A stretch of 64,000 bases of DNA from Parelaphostrongylus tenuis (lineage: Eukaryota > Nematoda > Chromadorea > Rhabditida > Metastrongylidae). The notes under the pieces are model-generated. The model saw only the letters and a list, made by a program, of their open reading frames with translations. It did no database searches and was not told the origin of the DNA. The stretch spans positions 1-64,000 of the forward strand of contig JAHQIW010002098.1 of NCBI GenBank assembly GCA_019055375.1, given 5' to 3'. Shown one piece after another: positions 10,623 through 22,987 of this stretch. Positions within the stretch are counted from its first letter, which is position 1. Every line of letters starts with the position of its first letter. The translations under genes and the position numbers were made by a program.

Positions 10623-13240
10623 GTTTATGAGAGACCTCAATTCGGTTTCCTAAATGTTTAATCAGATATTGTAAACTCAGCTAAAGATACTTTTCCACAT
10701 TTTGTGCTAGATTGCTCAAAATATAACAACGACATCAGCAACGGGCACTTATACGTCAGTTACATAGGCGTTAGATCTCCTCGAGTATTTCGAGAACTCT
10801 AGGTTGTTTTTAACTAGTCCACTTTAAAGAAAAATTTTCGAAGCGAGTTATGCTACTAATTCTGTTATTTCATAGCACAGAAGAATCGGCTAATGAGGCT
10901 GATACATGCAGAAGTTTTCAGTGAATGCCCCAATGTCTCAAATGGTGCGGCTCAAATTTAGTCCCCGCCCCCTCCCCCTCTATTTCTGGTGTTGCGACTC
11001 ATGAACCCGACATTTCCAAAATGGAATGATCGAAATCGACAGAACAGCGAAACTAAAATGCACTGATAAGATTAAATCTTTAGGGGAAAAGTCAATTCAC
11101 AAAAACGAAGTGCATCTCTCGTTGCCTTTCTGCCAGCAAATTTCTAAGAAGCATAAATTGCATTAGTTAAACTGCGACGTCCTCATTGGCCTCTCATATT
11201 CAATGAACCATTGAAACCCCTTTACTAAAGGAGGGACTAACAGATAAATCAAGAACTTTGAATTTCGTTGGATGATCCACAGACAGGCGGGATGGAGATG
11301 GCACCCGAAAGCCCACCAATATGGGAAGTTAAAGAAAAACCGTGTCAGAATAGTGGCAGGATGAGCAATTGCATTGAAGTATCAGGTTCCTAGTTAAGTT
11401 CAAGAATCCCGCATTTTATAGGACTGACAGTTTATCGAAATGGGAAAGTGGAGGGGACTTTCTCAGGAACACGACGGACATGACACTGAGCAGAGGCTTC
11501 CTTACCTCTTCAAGCGCTACACATTTCGAGAAAGGTAGCTGTCCATAGAATCTCGTCAGTTTCTCGCATTTTTCACTATGCGTAGGAAAAACAAATTTCG
11601 TTATTATACAGTGCGTATAATGAAGCTTCTTTCCATTAATGTATCGGTTGCATTCTTCTGGCTCATCGCATAGCTTCAAATGTTTTGAGAAAGATGCCTT
11701 GAAAACATATATCGTGCTTTCTTGGAATGAAACCAGTAACTTTCGCTTTTGAGGTAAATCATGATTGATTTAAGTAGTAAACATTGATCGACCTGCTATC
11801 CATGAGGTAGTAAAAGCACCTTCCATTGGAGGGACGGGTCGGCGTGGTGACACCATTCAAGTCCTTTCACTGCTAGGCAGAATAAGCTACTTGTCCAGAG
11901 ATGAAAGCGCTAGACCTGAGCCACCACGTAAACGGAGTTTTTTCAATCGACGCTTCACAGCAGATTCTGCTGCTTGTTGTTCAAAATGATACAGAGAAGA
12001 ACATTGTTTGTCCATCTTTTAATTTTGGCTGCTTAAATGATCGCGGTGGATTCCAATGATATTAGCGATTAGTAATGTGGCGTTGAATAGTAAAAGTTAT
12101 TGGTAAGTACGCAAACATATTATTCAAATTACTCTTGCTTTCACTCAGAGTTTTAGAGGTGAGAAGTTGTAACGAAAAACTTCTACGTTCCTCCGTAAGT
12201 GAGTGAAAATGCACTTGTATTCGAAGAAAGAAAGCCTCACCTTAATTCCAGGGTCTTAGGATGAATTGACTTACTGGAACAGTGCAAGACGCTTTGCCTG
12301 TCACAAATGACATTTCGAAAGCATCATCAGCGCTGTAGAATCGTCAGCCTTTTTATGAGTCTTTTATGAATGTAAAGCGGAGATAAGTGAGCAATTCCAT
12401 GTTATAGCAGTTCTTTATTGCGGCAGTTCCGTACTGAGGAGTTCCGTGTCGCATCACTTCCGCGTTGAAGAAATCTCGTGTTGTTTTAATTAATTTGTCG
12501 AGCGAAGAACAATTTCGCTCCAACATTCTTTATGCAGTTGAACTGATCGCTGAACTAAGTGAGAGAGTGATAAGTAATGCTCAAAAAACTGTTCTAACGA
12601 AGATCATGCGAAATGCAACGAAGACGAACGGCAGTGGACAAATGACTCGAATCATCGACTTCTTCATCAACGAGGAAAAATGATTGATTAGCTGCCAGAA
12701 GTTGAAGGAAACTTACTTTACAATATATTATGGCATTCTTTGCAAATCATAAAACCGACTTTCGCAGGATAGATTGCAAGGAGAAAACAAGTGTACATTT
12801 ATTATGTTTCGATATAATCTTATAACCTTTGATTTTTTGTAACCTGTACAATGTATTTCGCTGCCTAGACTATTACAAGGGATAAGGAGCGCTGACGGTT
12901 GAATACGTAGGCTTTACATTCTGAGGAAAATCAGAACTTCGTCTTAGATGAGAAGGAGAACTTGAGTTTAGTAGGCAAAGGTGTGCAAATACTATCGTCC
13001 TCCATCTGAATTAATAAGTCCATTACAAGCAATGATCTTTTTTCTCAAATGCAAAGAAAGCAAATATCTTGGGCAAGCACGAAAAACGTATGATTTATTT
13101 AGCCGCTGATGAGAGCTCACGGCTTTATGATCTTATGGTGAAAGATGAAAGGATGTTAAAGAAAAAAATTGATAATCGACATTATTTTCCAGACAATAAC
13201 TTGAAGTGATACAATCCACTTACTGTTTCCAATTCTTGAG
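10623..13240. repeat. duplicon flank upstream of copy B
   Basis: Homologous in order to 17,844-20,090 (copy C flank), and in part to 35.3-36.3, 39.8-41.8 and 53.0-55.1 kb. It contains a degraded form of the conserved plus-strand segment at about 11,451-11,600, and a 72-codon plus-strand frame at 12,465-12,683 (…RIIDFFINEEK) whose counterpart near 19,740-19,950 is frame-broken. I see no complete gene. Confidence 0.5.
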
Positions 13241-13537
13241 CTGAGAGCTTTCATATTGTGATATGAAATATTTGTACTGAAACATTTCACAATAAAAATA
13301 AAGCAGAGATCATCAGATTAAATATGAATCGCTTATATAACGCCTTTTCGAAGCGTTTTTATTCTATGTGATGGTGAATCCACAACGCTATATAAGCGGA
13401 CATCACGTGTGCGCACTTCATAACCAGAGGACGCAAAAACAGCACGGGGACGATCAGTATGCAAGCAAGAGTTTGAAAGAAAGGCATGATATAATCAAAT
13501 AAGACCTTTACTGTGGACTTCCTAAATAGATACTTAT

Positions 13538-13762
13538 TCACTAGTTGTGCAGAACCCAGCACATATTCCAGATGGTATATTGCTGGTCGTTCATATGAAG
13601 ATCCTTGGATTCCTGGCGTGACCCCGCTCAGATGAGGAATCTCATCTCAGATACTTACCTGCTCACTTAGATACTTAGATGGTCCGTCTTCACTAGTCGT
13701 GCAGACCCCAGCACATATTCCAGATGGTATATTGGTGGTCGTGCCTATGATCTTCCTTGGTA
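13538..13762. repeat. direct repeat, about 152-bp period
   Basis: TCACTAGTTGTGCAGAACCC...CAGATGGTATATTGCTGGTCG starts at 13,538 and recurs with few changes at 13,690. No gene or known element recognised. The DNA around it (13,250-14,740) has no supportable gene. Confidence 0.7.
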
Positions 13763-14742
13763 ACCTTGGAAGGACTTCAGGTCTTCACGATGTCGTTTCC
13801 AAGGAATGGATTCAGCGATGGACTCTTGGCCGGTCTTCCTACTTCTTGATTCGGAAATGATGTTAGGCCTAAATTAAAAGCAGAAGCAGGAGGGAAAACA
13901 ACCGACGGCTCACGGATGATGTAAAAGCCAAAATCGTCATTTATTCAAAAATTTATACAAACCTCGGTCAAAACCAATAAAAAGCTTTTAATCTGATAAC
14001 ATGTTTTGAGCCTTCCATGAGGTCTAGTATGGCACTTATACATTGGTAAGCGCGTAAATGTTTCACCATTATAGGCTCATCAGTAGCACGGTATCTTTCG
14101 TTTCAGTCAATCTCTTACAGGGTGATATACCCCTAGGTATCTTGTATTAGTGTTATTGCGACTGTATGAGACAGGTCTTTGATTCAAAAGGTTTCATCAT
14201 TTTCTCACAGACAAGACCATAACTCTTACGTCTGTAAGCATATGACGAAAGCATTCAAAATGTATTGGACGAACAAGTCTCTCCTATTTATTATATTAAA
14301 GCCTCTCATGATCGTTATCGGGTCGTTAGGTTGCAGAATTAGAACGTCTCTCAATTTTGCTTTCACTACTCCTATGCGGACATGGGGATCACCCTCATCA
14401 AAAAGCTTCTCTTCGAGGTTTTAAGATCTTCCAGCTTGAAAAATGGCGCTTCTGAAGCTGTACTAGATTACTTAATAAACCTTCTTAATGTGCTGTAACA
14501 GCAAGAATAAATTTAGTTCCGCACACACGACATGCTTTGTTTGCTCGGCTAGGTTCTGCGAATAACTTTTCACTAGACGTCTAATAACAATCTCATAGCG
14601 CAACCACATTGGTTTTGACATTCGACTTTTGTAAATTGATAAAGCGCTGTAAGATGGGAAGGAGTATTGTGTTTTGCACGCCTAAGAGTTAAGCCGTTGC
14701 TCGAAATCCTCATTGAGCCTTCATTTTATCTTACTTGGTATA

Positions 14743-15324
14743 GGTTGGGGAAAAGTTGTGAGAAAATGCTCGTAACTTTTTTGGGTGTAGGCCGTTTCTT
14801 GTGTTTTTGGGCTCATCCGAAGCCCGTCTTTCTCACGTTGATTGGTGTATAATTTATCTACTTATTTCAAGGTTCAGTTAACAAGCGATAAATTAGTCTT
14901 CTGATGATGCACGCATGGCTGTTGGGTTCAAATGCAACGATGGCATGTGAACGCATCAATCTGGCTTTGGGCATAGACAAAGTTGGCAAAAGTACGGTGT
15001 ACAGGCGCTTCAAAAATGAATGAAAAGTTTACGAAGGTGAAGAAAGTTTGGAATATCAGCCGCGTTCAGGTCGTGCCAAGTGTGTCTTCGCCTCAAGTCA
15101 GATTGATGCGTTCACTTGCCACCGTTGCATTTGAACCCAACAGCCATTCGTGCATCATCAACAAACTAATTTGCCCGCTTGTTAACTCCATCTTGAAATA
15201 AGTGATAAATTATAAACCAATCAACGTGGGAGAAGACGGGCTTTCAAATGATGCCCAAAAACACAAAAAATGGCCGACACCGCAGAAAAGTTACAAGCAT
15301 TTTGTCAGAATTTTTTCCCAAGCC
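14743..15324. mobile_element. mariner-derived palindromic foldback element
   Basis: Arms of about 240 bp (14,743-14,985 and 15,085-15,324) are inverted copies of each other and are flanked by TA on both sides. Each arm begins with a mariner-type terminal repeat (GGTTGGGGAAAAG / inverse of CCCAAGCC). Each runs into the N-terminal helix-turn-helix of a transposase: a frame reading WLLGSNATxASERINLA, then STVYRRF. About 100 bp of single-copy centre separates the arms. No full transposase is present, so it would need one supplied in trans. Confidence 0.75.
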
Positions 15325-16357
15325 TATTACTAGGTCTTCTCATGAGTTTTTGCGCTTAAGTGCTCTTTTGACGCTTGCTCTAGTGACGAAGCTTATGAGA
15401 AGATCTATGATATCAACTGAGAAGTAATTACGATAAGTCAAAATCGCTGAGCGAAGAGCGATTTCCACTATTCAGTCTCTCCTTTGATGAAATTTTAAAT
15501 TTTTGATATTCCGATATCCACGATTTCCTTTGCACAGTCACATGCCTTGGGTGCAAAGATCTCTGAGCAATACATGTAATATTCTTTTCTTTCTATGAAA
15601 AATCTTTTATAAACCAGGTTAAGTTATATATTCATCGTTTTTAAGCCACCGCATAAGTGCAAGATTTCTAATGAAAAGAAATCTTCCAATCCTCTCCGAG
15701 GAAAAAGTGCGTGGTGAAGGTGAAACATAGTCCTATTCTCTCTGGCTAAGGTGCACTAAGAGCTTCTTCAGAATTCAAGCAAAGCTTTGAAATCAAGATA
15801 TTCAAGCTGTTGAATGATTTGTAAAATCTGAAGGAAAGGAGAAATGTCTTGTTCGAAAAGGGTAACTATTGCATATATAACATCGTTCGTTGTTGTATTT
15901 TCTATTATAGTGTGTACGCTTTTTCCATTGTATCATTATTGCTTTAATACTATTCATTTTATGTCGCTTTCTGCAAAACATAATGCATTATTGCACTACT
16001 TATTGTTTTGGTTACTTAATCACTCCTTGTTTTCGTCCTTGTAGTCTCTTCCCATTAGCTTCGTTATGATCACTTCGAAGACAATGGTGAGAGCATTTTC
16101 TCGAATTTCAAGAGACGAGAACTTTTTTGTAATTTTTTGTTGTAAAACTTCGGTTGCTATCCGAAAATAGTGTAAATCGAAACTCATCACATGTACACAT
16201 CAATGTAATTCAGTGCACTGTTACGACTTCAATGTAATTTATAGCAATACTCTAACTAGTCAACACCCTTATGATTTGCCACTTTATTGGCGGTGTCATA
16301 ATACCATAACTATCGCTTGATTGGGGATGGTTGCCTCAAACACATCACAGATTAATT
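15325..16357. other. AT-rich, no gene seen
   Basis: I see no gene. From about 15,840 the sequence resembles the start of the 6-8 kb tandem units (GTTGAATGATTTGTAAAATC..., then the CTAGTCAACACC stretch), so it is the downstream flank of gene copy C. Confidence 0.4.
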
Positions 16358-17843
16358 CTAGTTTCTGCCGACAGTGGCAATTGCTGCAAAGAAATGCGAT
16401 CCAAATGAACCTGATGCCAACATTCGAACCGCTCTGTTCACGACATTTTGCCACATTGTTGTCGACCAATTCGCCATGACGATATTTGTGGTCTATGCGA
16501 AAAATTTGGACAAAACGAGTTTGTACAAAAAAAGAAATATTCAGACCGTTAGAGTCCCTGAGATTGTTGTTTGATTGGAGGGAATTGCCTCTACTATATT
16601 GTCATTCAAGCAGCCCTCCAGTCCCTCCCTCATTATACTGCATATTCCCGTCACCGTGTTCTCGACAATGATGCAATTTGGCTTCACCACCATTTTGACT
16701 GCAAAGAGATATGGGTTTTGCAAAGACGCTTCCTCCTATTACAGTTTAAAATTGGAAACTTCAGTTCTAGAAACAGATTTCCTTCAAAACATTTGAAATC
16801 ACCTATCACATTGAATACTAGTTATTCTCACAAAATATATTATAGGAAAGACTTATTTGAAAACAATTTCCGCTCTCGGATGTTTCGTTTCTAGTGCGAT
16901 TATGACAATTTTTCTTATCTTTTAGAACAATTTTTCTTGATTTTTTCAGGATTGCCTCTTCGAAATAAGAAACAGTTTCGCTTTTTTCTTGTCTGCTTTC
17001 ATATTTGTGCTTGAAATTTTGAATAGAAATCTAGTAAGATAACCCACGATCAACAGTCTTATCGTCTATACCACGGAGAATCATTTGGCACTGCAATGGC
17101 TCGTAATTGATTCTTACGGTAAGTTGATTTAATATGGCCGAAATCACAGCATCAGGTAAGAGTGCACTACGACCTTGGTCATCCAGAACATTCAGAATAT
17201 GAAAAATACAGTTTCTTATGGAGTATGGAGTGTTTTGAACAAAATGATATGAGACTGTGTAAGCCGTGTCACACCCAGGGAGGATGGCGATTGTGAGAAA
17301 ATTGGCCCTCATTTCCAATTTTTTCCAAAATTTGGGAAAATAGGAACTCGATATCTTTGACTTTCAAACTCACTGTCTGCATCACAAGACGTGATACGAA
17401 TGCCGCAGCTCCCTCCCTACTACTTGCGATGCTGGGAAACCTGGCATCGAATTTGTCAACGTATACCATGGCGACAGGTAAAGTTCTGAGACCAGTGACA
17501 GTGAACGTCCTGGTGCTCGCTGTAACAGAATCTCTTAAGTAATTTTAGAAAGCTAAACCATTGCACCATAACATTTCATAGGTGCGTCTAACTTCTTATG
17601 TGTGAGATTCGAAGTCCTTCCCTTGAAAGGCTCGGATTGAGACAGCTCTTGAGTGCTCATGATGTTTTAGTACATTCATTCTCAATAGAGTCCATAAACC
17701 AACAAATAAGACTGAAGATATTCTTATATGAAAACAATCCTCTGTTCATCACCCTGACCCGCAGGCATCACTCCACATCCCAATACTATCGACATTGCAG
17801 TTAACAGCGAAACCATCAGAGTATCTATCGGAAATTTTGCCTT
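16358..17843 (-). pseudogene. secreted nematode-type protein, copy C (start codon and one acceptor lost)
   Basis: All five exons have the family lengths: exon 1 17,753-17,843 (91 bp), exon 2 17,374-17,519 (146 bp), exon 3 17,048-17,198 (151 bp), exon 4 16,547-16,698 (152 bp), exon 5 16,358-16,492 (135 bp, TAG stop). Reading frames are open and phases match. Two defects stand out. The start ATG is AAG at 17,843, although an in-frame ATG at 17,816 still gives a short hydrophobic leader. The exon 3 acceptor, TCTTCAG in A and B, is TTTTCAT here. Exon 2 gives VTGLRTLPVAMVYVDKFDAR and exon 5 MWQNVVNRAVRMLASGSFGS. It may be a recent pseudogene, or a gene using an alternative acceptor. Confidence 0.7.
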
Positions 17844-20090
17844 GTTTGTAAGAGATCTCATTCTGGTCTTCTAAATGTTTAATCAGATATTGTAAACTCA
17901 GCTGAAGACAAATTCCTACATTTCGCATTAGACGATTTTTAAAAAAACAACAGCGACATCAGTAACGGACACTCACACGTGAGTTACATCGGCGTGACAG
18001 CTCCTTGAGTATTCCAGGAACTCTAGGTGGTTCTCAACTCATTTAGTTCAAAGAAAAATCTTTCGATGTGAGTTATACCACTAATTCTGTTATTTCATAG
18101 CACAGAGGAATCGGTTAATGAGGTTAACACATGTCACATGTTGAACGACGACGACCTACAAGGAAAAGTATTAGCATAAGTCCTAATGAATACCCCAATT
18201 TCTCAAATGGTGCGGCTTAAATCCCGCCTTCTCATTTCTGATGAAGGTGACTTATGAATCCGGAACATGCAAAATGGGAATGATCGAAATCGACAAAACA
18301 GCGAGGTCAATGCACTTATAACAGGAAACCTCTGAAGGAAATCAAATTACAAAAAGAAAATGTGCCACTCGCCAAACTCTTCTGCCAGCAAATTTCTACG
18401 AAGCAGAAATTTCACTTGTGAAACTGCAATGTCCTCTTTGGCCTCTCATATTCAAGGCACCGATGAAACCCTTTTAATTAAGAAGAAACTAATTGATTAA
18501 TCAAGAACTATGAGTTTCGCTGAATGATCCGTAGACTGGCGGGATTAGAGATGGTACAGAAAATCTACCAATACGGGAAGTTGAAGGAAAACCGTGTCAG
18601 AATTATGGCAGTATGCACAACTGCATTGAACCATCAAGTTTGCAGTAGGATTCAAAGATCCTACATTTCAGAGGACTGGCAGTTTATGAAGGTGAGAAAG
18701 TGAAATGGACATTCTCAGGAACACGACGGACGTGAGACTAAGCAGAGGTTTTTTTACTTTTCAAGCGCTACAGATGTTGACAAAGGTAGATGTTTATGGA
18801 ATATTGTCAATTTCGCGCAAATTCTCCAAGATGTGTAAGCAAAACGAATTTCGCTATTGTACAGTTCGTATAGGGAAGTTTTATTTTATTTATGTGTAGG
18901 TTGCTCATCTCATGTCTTCAGATGTTTCACGAAGAACGTCTTAAAAATATATATCATGCTTTCTTGAAATAATACTAGTTAAATTCGTTTATGAGGTAAA
19001 TCGAATTTGAATCAAGTAGTAAACATTGATTGATTTACTATTTATGAGGTAGTAAAAGCACTTTCGATCAGATTAGAGGGACGAGTCAGATCAGAGGGAC
19101 AAGTCGGCGTGGTGATACCATTTGAGTCATTCTATTGGCAGACAGAAAAAGCTGCTTTGTATACTTGGGCCATCACGTGAATGGAGGTTTTTTGATAGAC
19201 GCTCCAAGTCAGATTCTACTGGTTCAGAATAACACAGAGAAGAACGTAGTTGGTCACATTTTGTAGTTTCAGCTGCTTAAGTGATCGCGGTGGACTTCAA
19301 TAATATTAGCGACCAATGATTGATACGTCAATAATTTGGTGGTGTAGTAGAAGAACTCGTTGATTAGCCCGCAAACTTGCTAATCACACTGTTCTTGCTT
19401 TCTCTCAAAGTTTTAGAGGTGAGGTGAAAAGTTTTGAAAAAAAGGCTTCTACGTTCTTCCATGAGTGAGTGAAAGTGCACTTGCAGTGTATAGAAAGGAG
19501 AGCCTCTCCTCAATTACACGGTCTTAGTAATCAATTTAATGAAAAGTTACAAGTCGCTTTGCCTGTCACAAATGGCATCTCCGAAGCACCATCAGCGCTG
19601 TAGAATCGTCGGCTTCTTGTGAGTCTCTTATGAATGTCAAATAGAGATGAATAAGCAGTTAGTGTTGTAGCAGTTCCTTGTTGCTGCAGTTCTGTGCTGT
19701 GGAAGTTTTGTGTCGCATCACTTCCGTGTTGAAGGATTCTCGTGTTGTTTTAGTTGGATTGTCGAGCGAAAAACAATTTCGCTTCAGCATTCTTTTGTAC
19801 TTGGATACATTGCTGAACTAAGTGAGCGAGTGCCAACTAATGCTTCAATAAAACTGTTCTAACGAAGATCATGCGAAGTGCATTGGAGACGTGCGATAAT
19901 GGACGGTTGACTCGAATTATCGACTTCTTAATCAACAAGAAAAAATATAATTAATTGGTACGCCGAGGTTTAAGGAAAGTTGCTTAACAATATATTATGG
20001 TGTTCTTTGCAAATCACGGAACTGACTTTCGCAGGATAGCCTGCAAGGAGAAAACAAATGTATATTTAATATGCACTGATATAATGTTAT
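17844..20090. repeat. duplicon flank upstream of copy C
   Basis: Collinear with 10,623-13,040, with scattered indels. Apart from the conserved plus-strand segment at 18,702-18,860 I see no coding exon with support. Confidence 0.6.
18702..18860 (+). other. conserved plus-strand segment, possible exon
   Basis: The frame reads DILRNTTDVRLSRGF ... KVDVYGILSISRKFSKMCKQN. Homologous segments lie at about 11,451 (B), 36,073 (E), 40,645 (F) and 53,870 (G). Between C and G many differences fall at third codon positions (GTT/GTC, TAT/TAC, GGA/GGG, CGC/CGT), which favours a coding past on this strand. F has an internal deletion and stops. No flanking exons could be tied to it, and the function is unknown. 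Confidence 0.35.
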
Positions 20091-20093
20091 AAC

Positions 20094-20390
20094 CTTTTGG
20101 GGACCACCGTTCATAGGAAGGCGGCGTAGTGCCGTCTCCCTGCGGCAGTTGGCGCGATGAACCTTGCAATTAGAGCTCGTAATTTCCCCCTTCCCCTCCC
20201 CCGCCTATGGGCATTGTGTGTGACGCAGAACACCTCTAAGCCTTTACGAACCAAACAGCAGCTTTCGTACTGTGTCAATCGACGTCAAATCTCACTAGGT
20301 ACTGCGATTGTGGCGTCGCCCCTTCCCCTCCCTTCGCGAATTTACAGTGGCGCCGAGCGCAATACAAATAGGGGAAATTACTAGATAAAC
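20094..20390. other. GC-rich insert of unknown origin
   Basis: A sharp rise in GC against the AT-rich surroundings. It opens CCTTTTGGGGACCACCGTT...AGGAAGGCGGCGT, similar to the opening of another GC-rich block at 26,811. It contains two C-rich tracts (CCCCCTTCCCCTCCCCCG and CCCCTTCCCCTCCC). No coding or RNA gene recognised. Confidence 0.4.
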
Positions 20391-21360
20391 TGAGGTCCTG
20401 AGAGCACATTATGATTATAAAATGGCGGAATTTTCTTAAAAAGGCTTTCAGAGAGAAAATTTTAGTAAAAGGAACACCTATAAGTTTCATATTCCGTCTG
20501 TATTTCTAGTATTCTGACGAGAAGACCACATCGCTAAAGAAACCACGTCGCTAAAGAAAAGAAGCATATTTCCAGCTAGCACATAACATGTGTTTAACCT
20601 TTTTTAGTCAATTTTGTTATAATCATTTGATAGCTTGAGAAATACCGATTTTCATTCTAAGCTTAGCTTCCGATTCGACCTGCATACTACATTGTACTCA
20701 TGGAAAAAGTCAACATCTTGCTTGCGAAATGCGTTGTTTCTACTTTGCAGTGAATTTTTTGGTATTTCATTAGCTAAATTCTGATTTCGCGTAAACTTCA
20801 TCGCAATGAAAAGATAAAATGTCGGTAAATGAACTTTCACGAACGCAGTGTAAAAACGCAAATCTACCCTCTTTTTCAGTGAAACGTGCACATGTGGTGC
20901 AGAGGTTAGAGTGGACCTGCGTCGCACACAAGGTTCATGGTATGACCTCGTGCTCATGGCTCACCAAGCCGTCCAGCCCACGGACAATGGCAAGCTGGTC
21001 GCAGGCTTGTGCGGGAGAATGGGCAGCACTGGCTCGATTCAGCGGTAAGCCAACATGAGTCATTGTAAAGCCAGATATGCATTCAAACACCTGAAACGAA
21101 GCTGCAATCGAAGAAAAATGTATAGCGCATTCTTCACGGACCAATATACGTGGAAAATCTGAGAAATTATCACCTTAATACAACAGAACAAAGTCTCTTT
21201 GATCTTTACGAAAGCTTCAAATCTTGAGGTATGCCAATGATCGAAAACCCGAGAATAGTCGATAAAGTGGTATAGCATCGCAATCTGCAATATCATTTTT
21301 AAAAATCTTATAGAGAACAGGGAAGCAGAATTCTATGAAGATCAGCACGGCTGCAATACG
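20391..21360. other. no gene seen; one tRNA-like A-box
   Basis: Nothing coding is supportable. GTGGTGCAGAGGTTAGAGTG at about 20,895 looks like the 5' half of a tRNA or SINE, but no matching 3' arm was found. Confidence 0.35.
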
Positions 21361-22010
21361 TTAGACGAAACTTCTGAAATGCATACAAAGTTTCCCAGCC
21401 CATTGTTTTTTCGACATCCTATTAGCGATGCTTAATTCGTACGAATCAAAAGGACGTTCATAGATACCTTTATATGGGATTTGGCACATCATTGTATGAT
21501 TATGGATTCCTACTATCATTGGGAACTGGCTGGGATCACGAAATTCTAACAGAACTTCACGAAAGTAACAGAATTCTAACCTAGCACATAACGTCGTCAA
21601 CTGGTTCAAAACCGGCAATATGAGCGTTAAAGCAAAAGCAGAGGTATTCTTGATTTGTCCTAATGGAAAAGATGGGACCCGCATATGATCAAGTGCAATA
21701 TACATAATTTCTTGTAAGAGATACGGTGATGAAAACACTGACAAATTCGGTAAACCACTTTCTACATGAAAAAACACTTAGATGGAATACTGAAAACTCT
21801 ACCAACTACTCTATGGATATACATAGGGCATAAAGGCACGACGGAAAATTTTGAAAGTGATAAAAATGCAATGATACCTCGTATATCTTGTGCAAGGATG
21901 TTTTCACTCCTGTACGAAGCATGTATTTGATTGGAAAGATTTCATCGCACTCTGTGCGACGCGTTATAACTCCTATGATAGTAAACGCAATGAAGAAAAG
22001 AATCAAAATG
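21361..22010 (-). pseudogene. unrecognised two-exon gene remnant
   Basis: On the minus strand a hydrophobic stretch (FFIAFTIIGVIT) followed by RTECDEIFPIKYMLRTG ends at a donor (GAG|GTATCA, exon end 21,878). An 88-bp intron ends in TTTTCAG, and a 429-bp exon (21,361-21,789) follows. In the implied phase that exon has a stop at its fourth codon, then 138 open codons to a TAA. No in-frame ATG precedes the hydrophobic stretch. A shorter, more decayed homologue of the last exon lies at 63,180-63,420 (minus), so this is a duplicated gene or an unidentified element. The product is not recognised. Confidence 0.35.
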
Positions 22011-22596
22011 TCTTAAACAAACAGGGTTCTCTTAATTACTATCTTGAGGTCACTATTAGTGGTCCATCTATCGCTCGATGGGGTAGGCCGAGGTTGAGAT
22101 GCACTTCGATAGTGCATGAGCACTTTCGTGAGCCACTTGTGCCAGAATCTTACGATGACCGTCTCAGACCTCTTATTAGTCAGACTCCATGTACTAATTT
22201 TGTAAAGTAAGTGTAGAATACGTAAACGACCTTGTTTTTCAACCAAAATCAGTTTTATACTCTACATCGAAGTAAAACTTCAGCCAGTCGATATTAATCA
22301 AATTGAATAAACTCAGCTTTGGAAATACTCATATCTTTATTTACAACAGATAAGAAGCATGAGTATATTATCACACTACATTTTTTCCTCCACGCCATTC
22401 CCATCGAGTGTTGAATAGTAGTTAGCGAGATGAATCACATTTTTTAATTAATGATTTTGAACCATACACTGAAAAATGCACAATGAAACACTTTTTAACT
22501 AGAGCTTCAACAAGTTTATAAAGCGGAGCCTGCATACATGATTCTGATTAATTTTCTGAAAAAAATCACTCAATATCAGTCAATTATAAGTCCATG

Positions 22597-22602
22597 TTTA
22601 TT
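22597..22602 (-). promoter_or_regulatory. polyadenylation signal AATAAA
   Basis: TTTATT on the plus strand, about 50 bp past the stop of the 84-aa candidate gene, at the expected position for its 3' end. Confidence 0.45.
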
Positions 22603-22651
22603 TTGCGATGTAAATTCTATTTTCGCCGACGTTCATGGAGAATTTCCTTTT

Positions 22652-22987
22652 TCACGGTATTCGTATTAATGACAACTTCATCAGATTCATTTCAAGAGCT
22701 TTTGGGAGGCCACTAAAATACTGAACGATAGAAGATCTCACGTTTTCATTGATATAATCATCGAGTTTAACAAGACTTCCGTCACTCATAAAAAGAGAAT
22801 CGAGAGTACCGGATGGTGTGACCAAAGAGTCCTGAAAATGATTAATAACCATTTAGTCTTTGATACTTTCAAAAAATCAGAACTTGAAAGAAGTTCTATA
22901 CCAAAACCTGACCTGCGTCGCTTCCGTGCATGAGTTCAAGTGATTTGCCTTGTTGGTAGCTTTAGAGGAAGTCAAGCCATATTTCAT
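22652..22987 (-). CDS. candidate two-exon gene, 84-aa protein of unknown function
   Basis: Exon 1 at 22,913-22,987 starts with the first ATG after an in-frame stop and ends at CAG|GTCAGG. The 81-bp intron (22,832-22,912) ends in the nematode consensus TTTTCAG. Exon 2 (22,652-22,831) continues in frame to TGA. A polyadenylation signal AATAAA (minus strand) follows about 50 bp downstream at 22,597-22,602. The predicted product is 84 aa, begins MKYGLTSSKATNKANH and has no signal peptide, membrane segment or recognised domain. An acidic middle (LVKLDDYINENVRSS) could be helical. Exon 2 could instead be the last exon of a larger gene. Confidence 0.45.
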
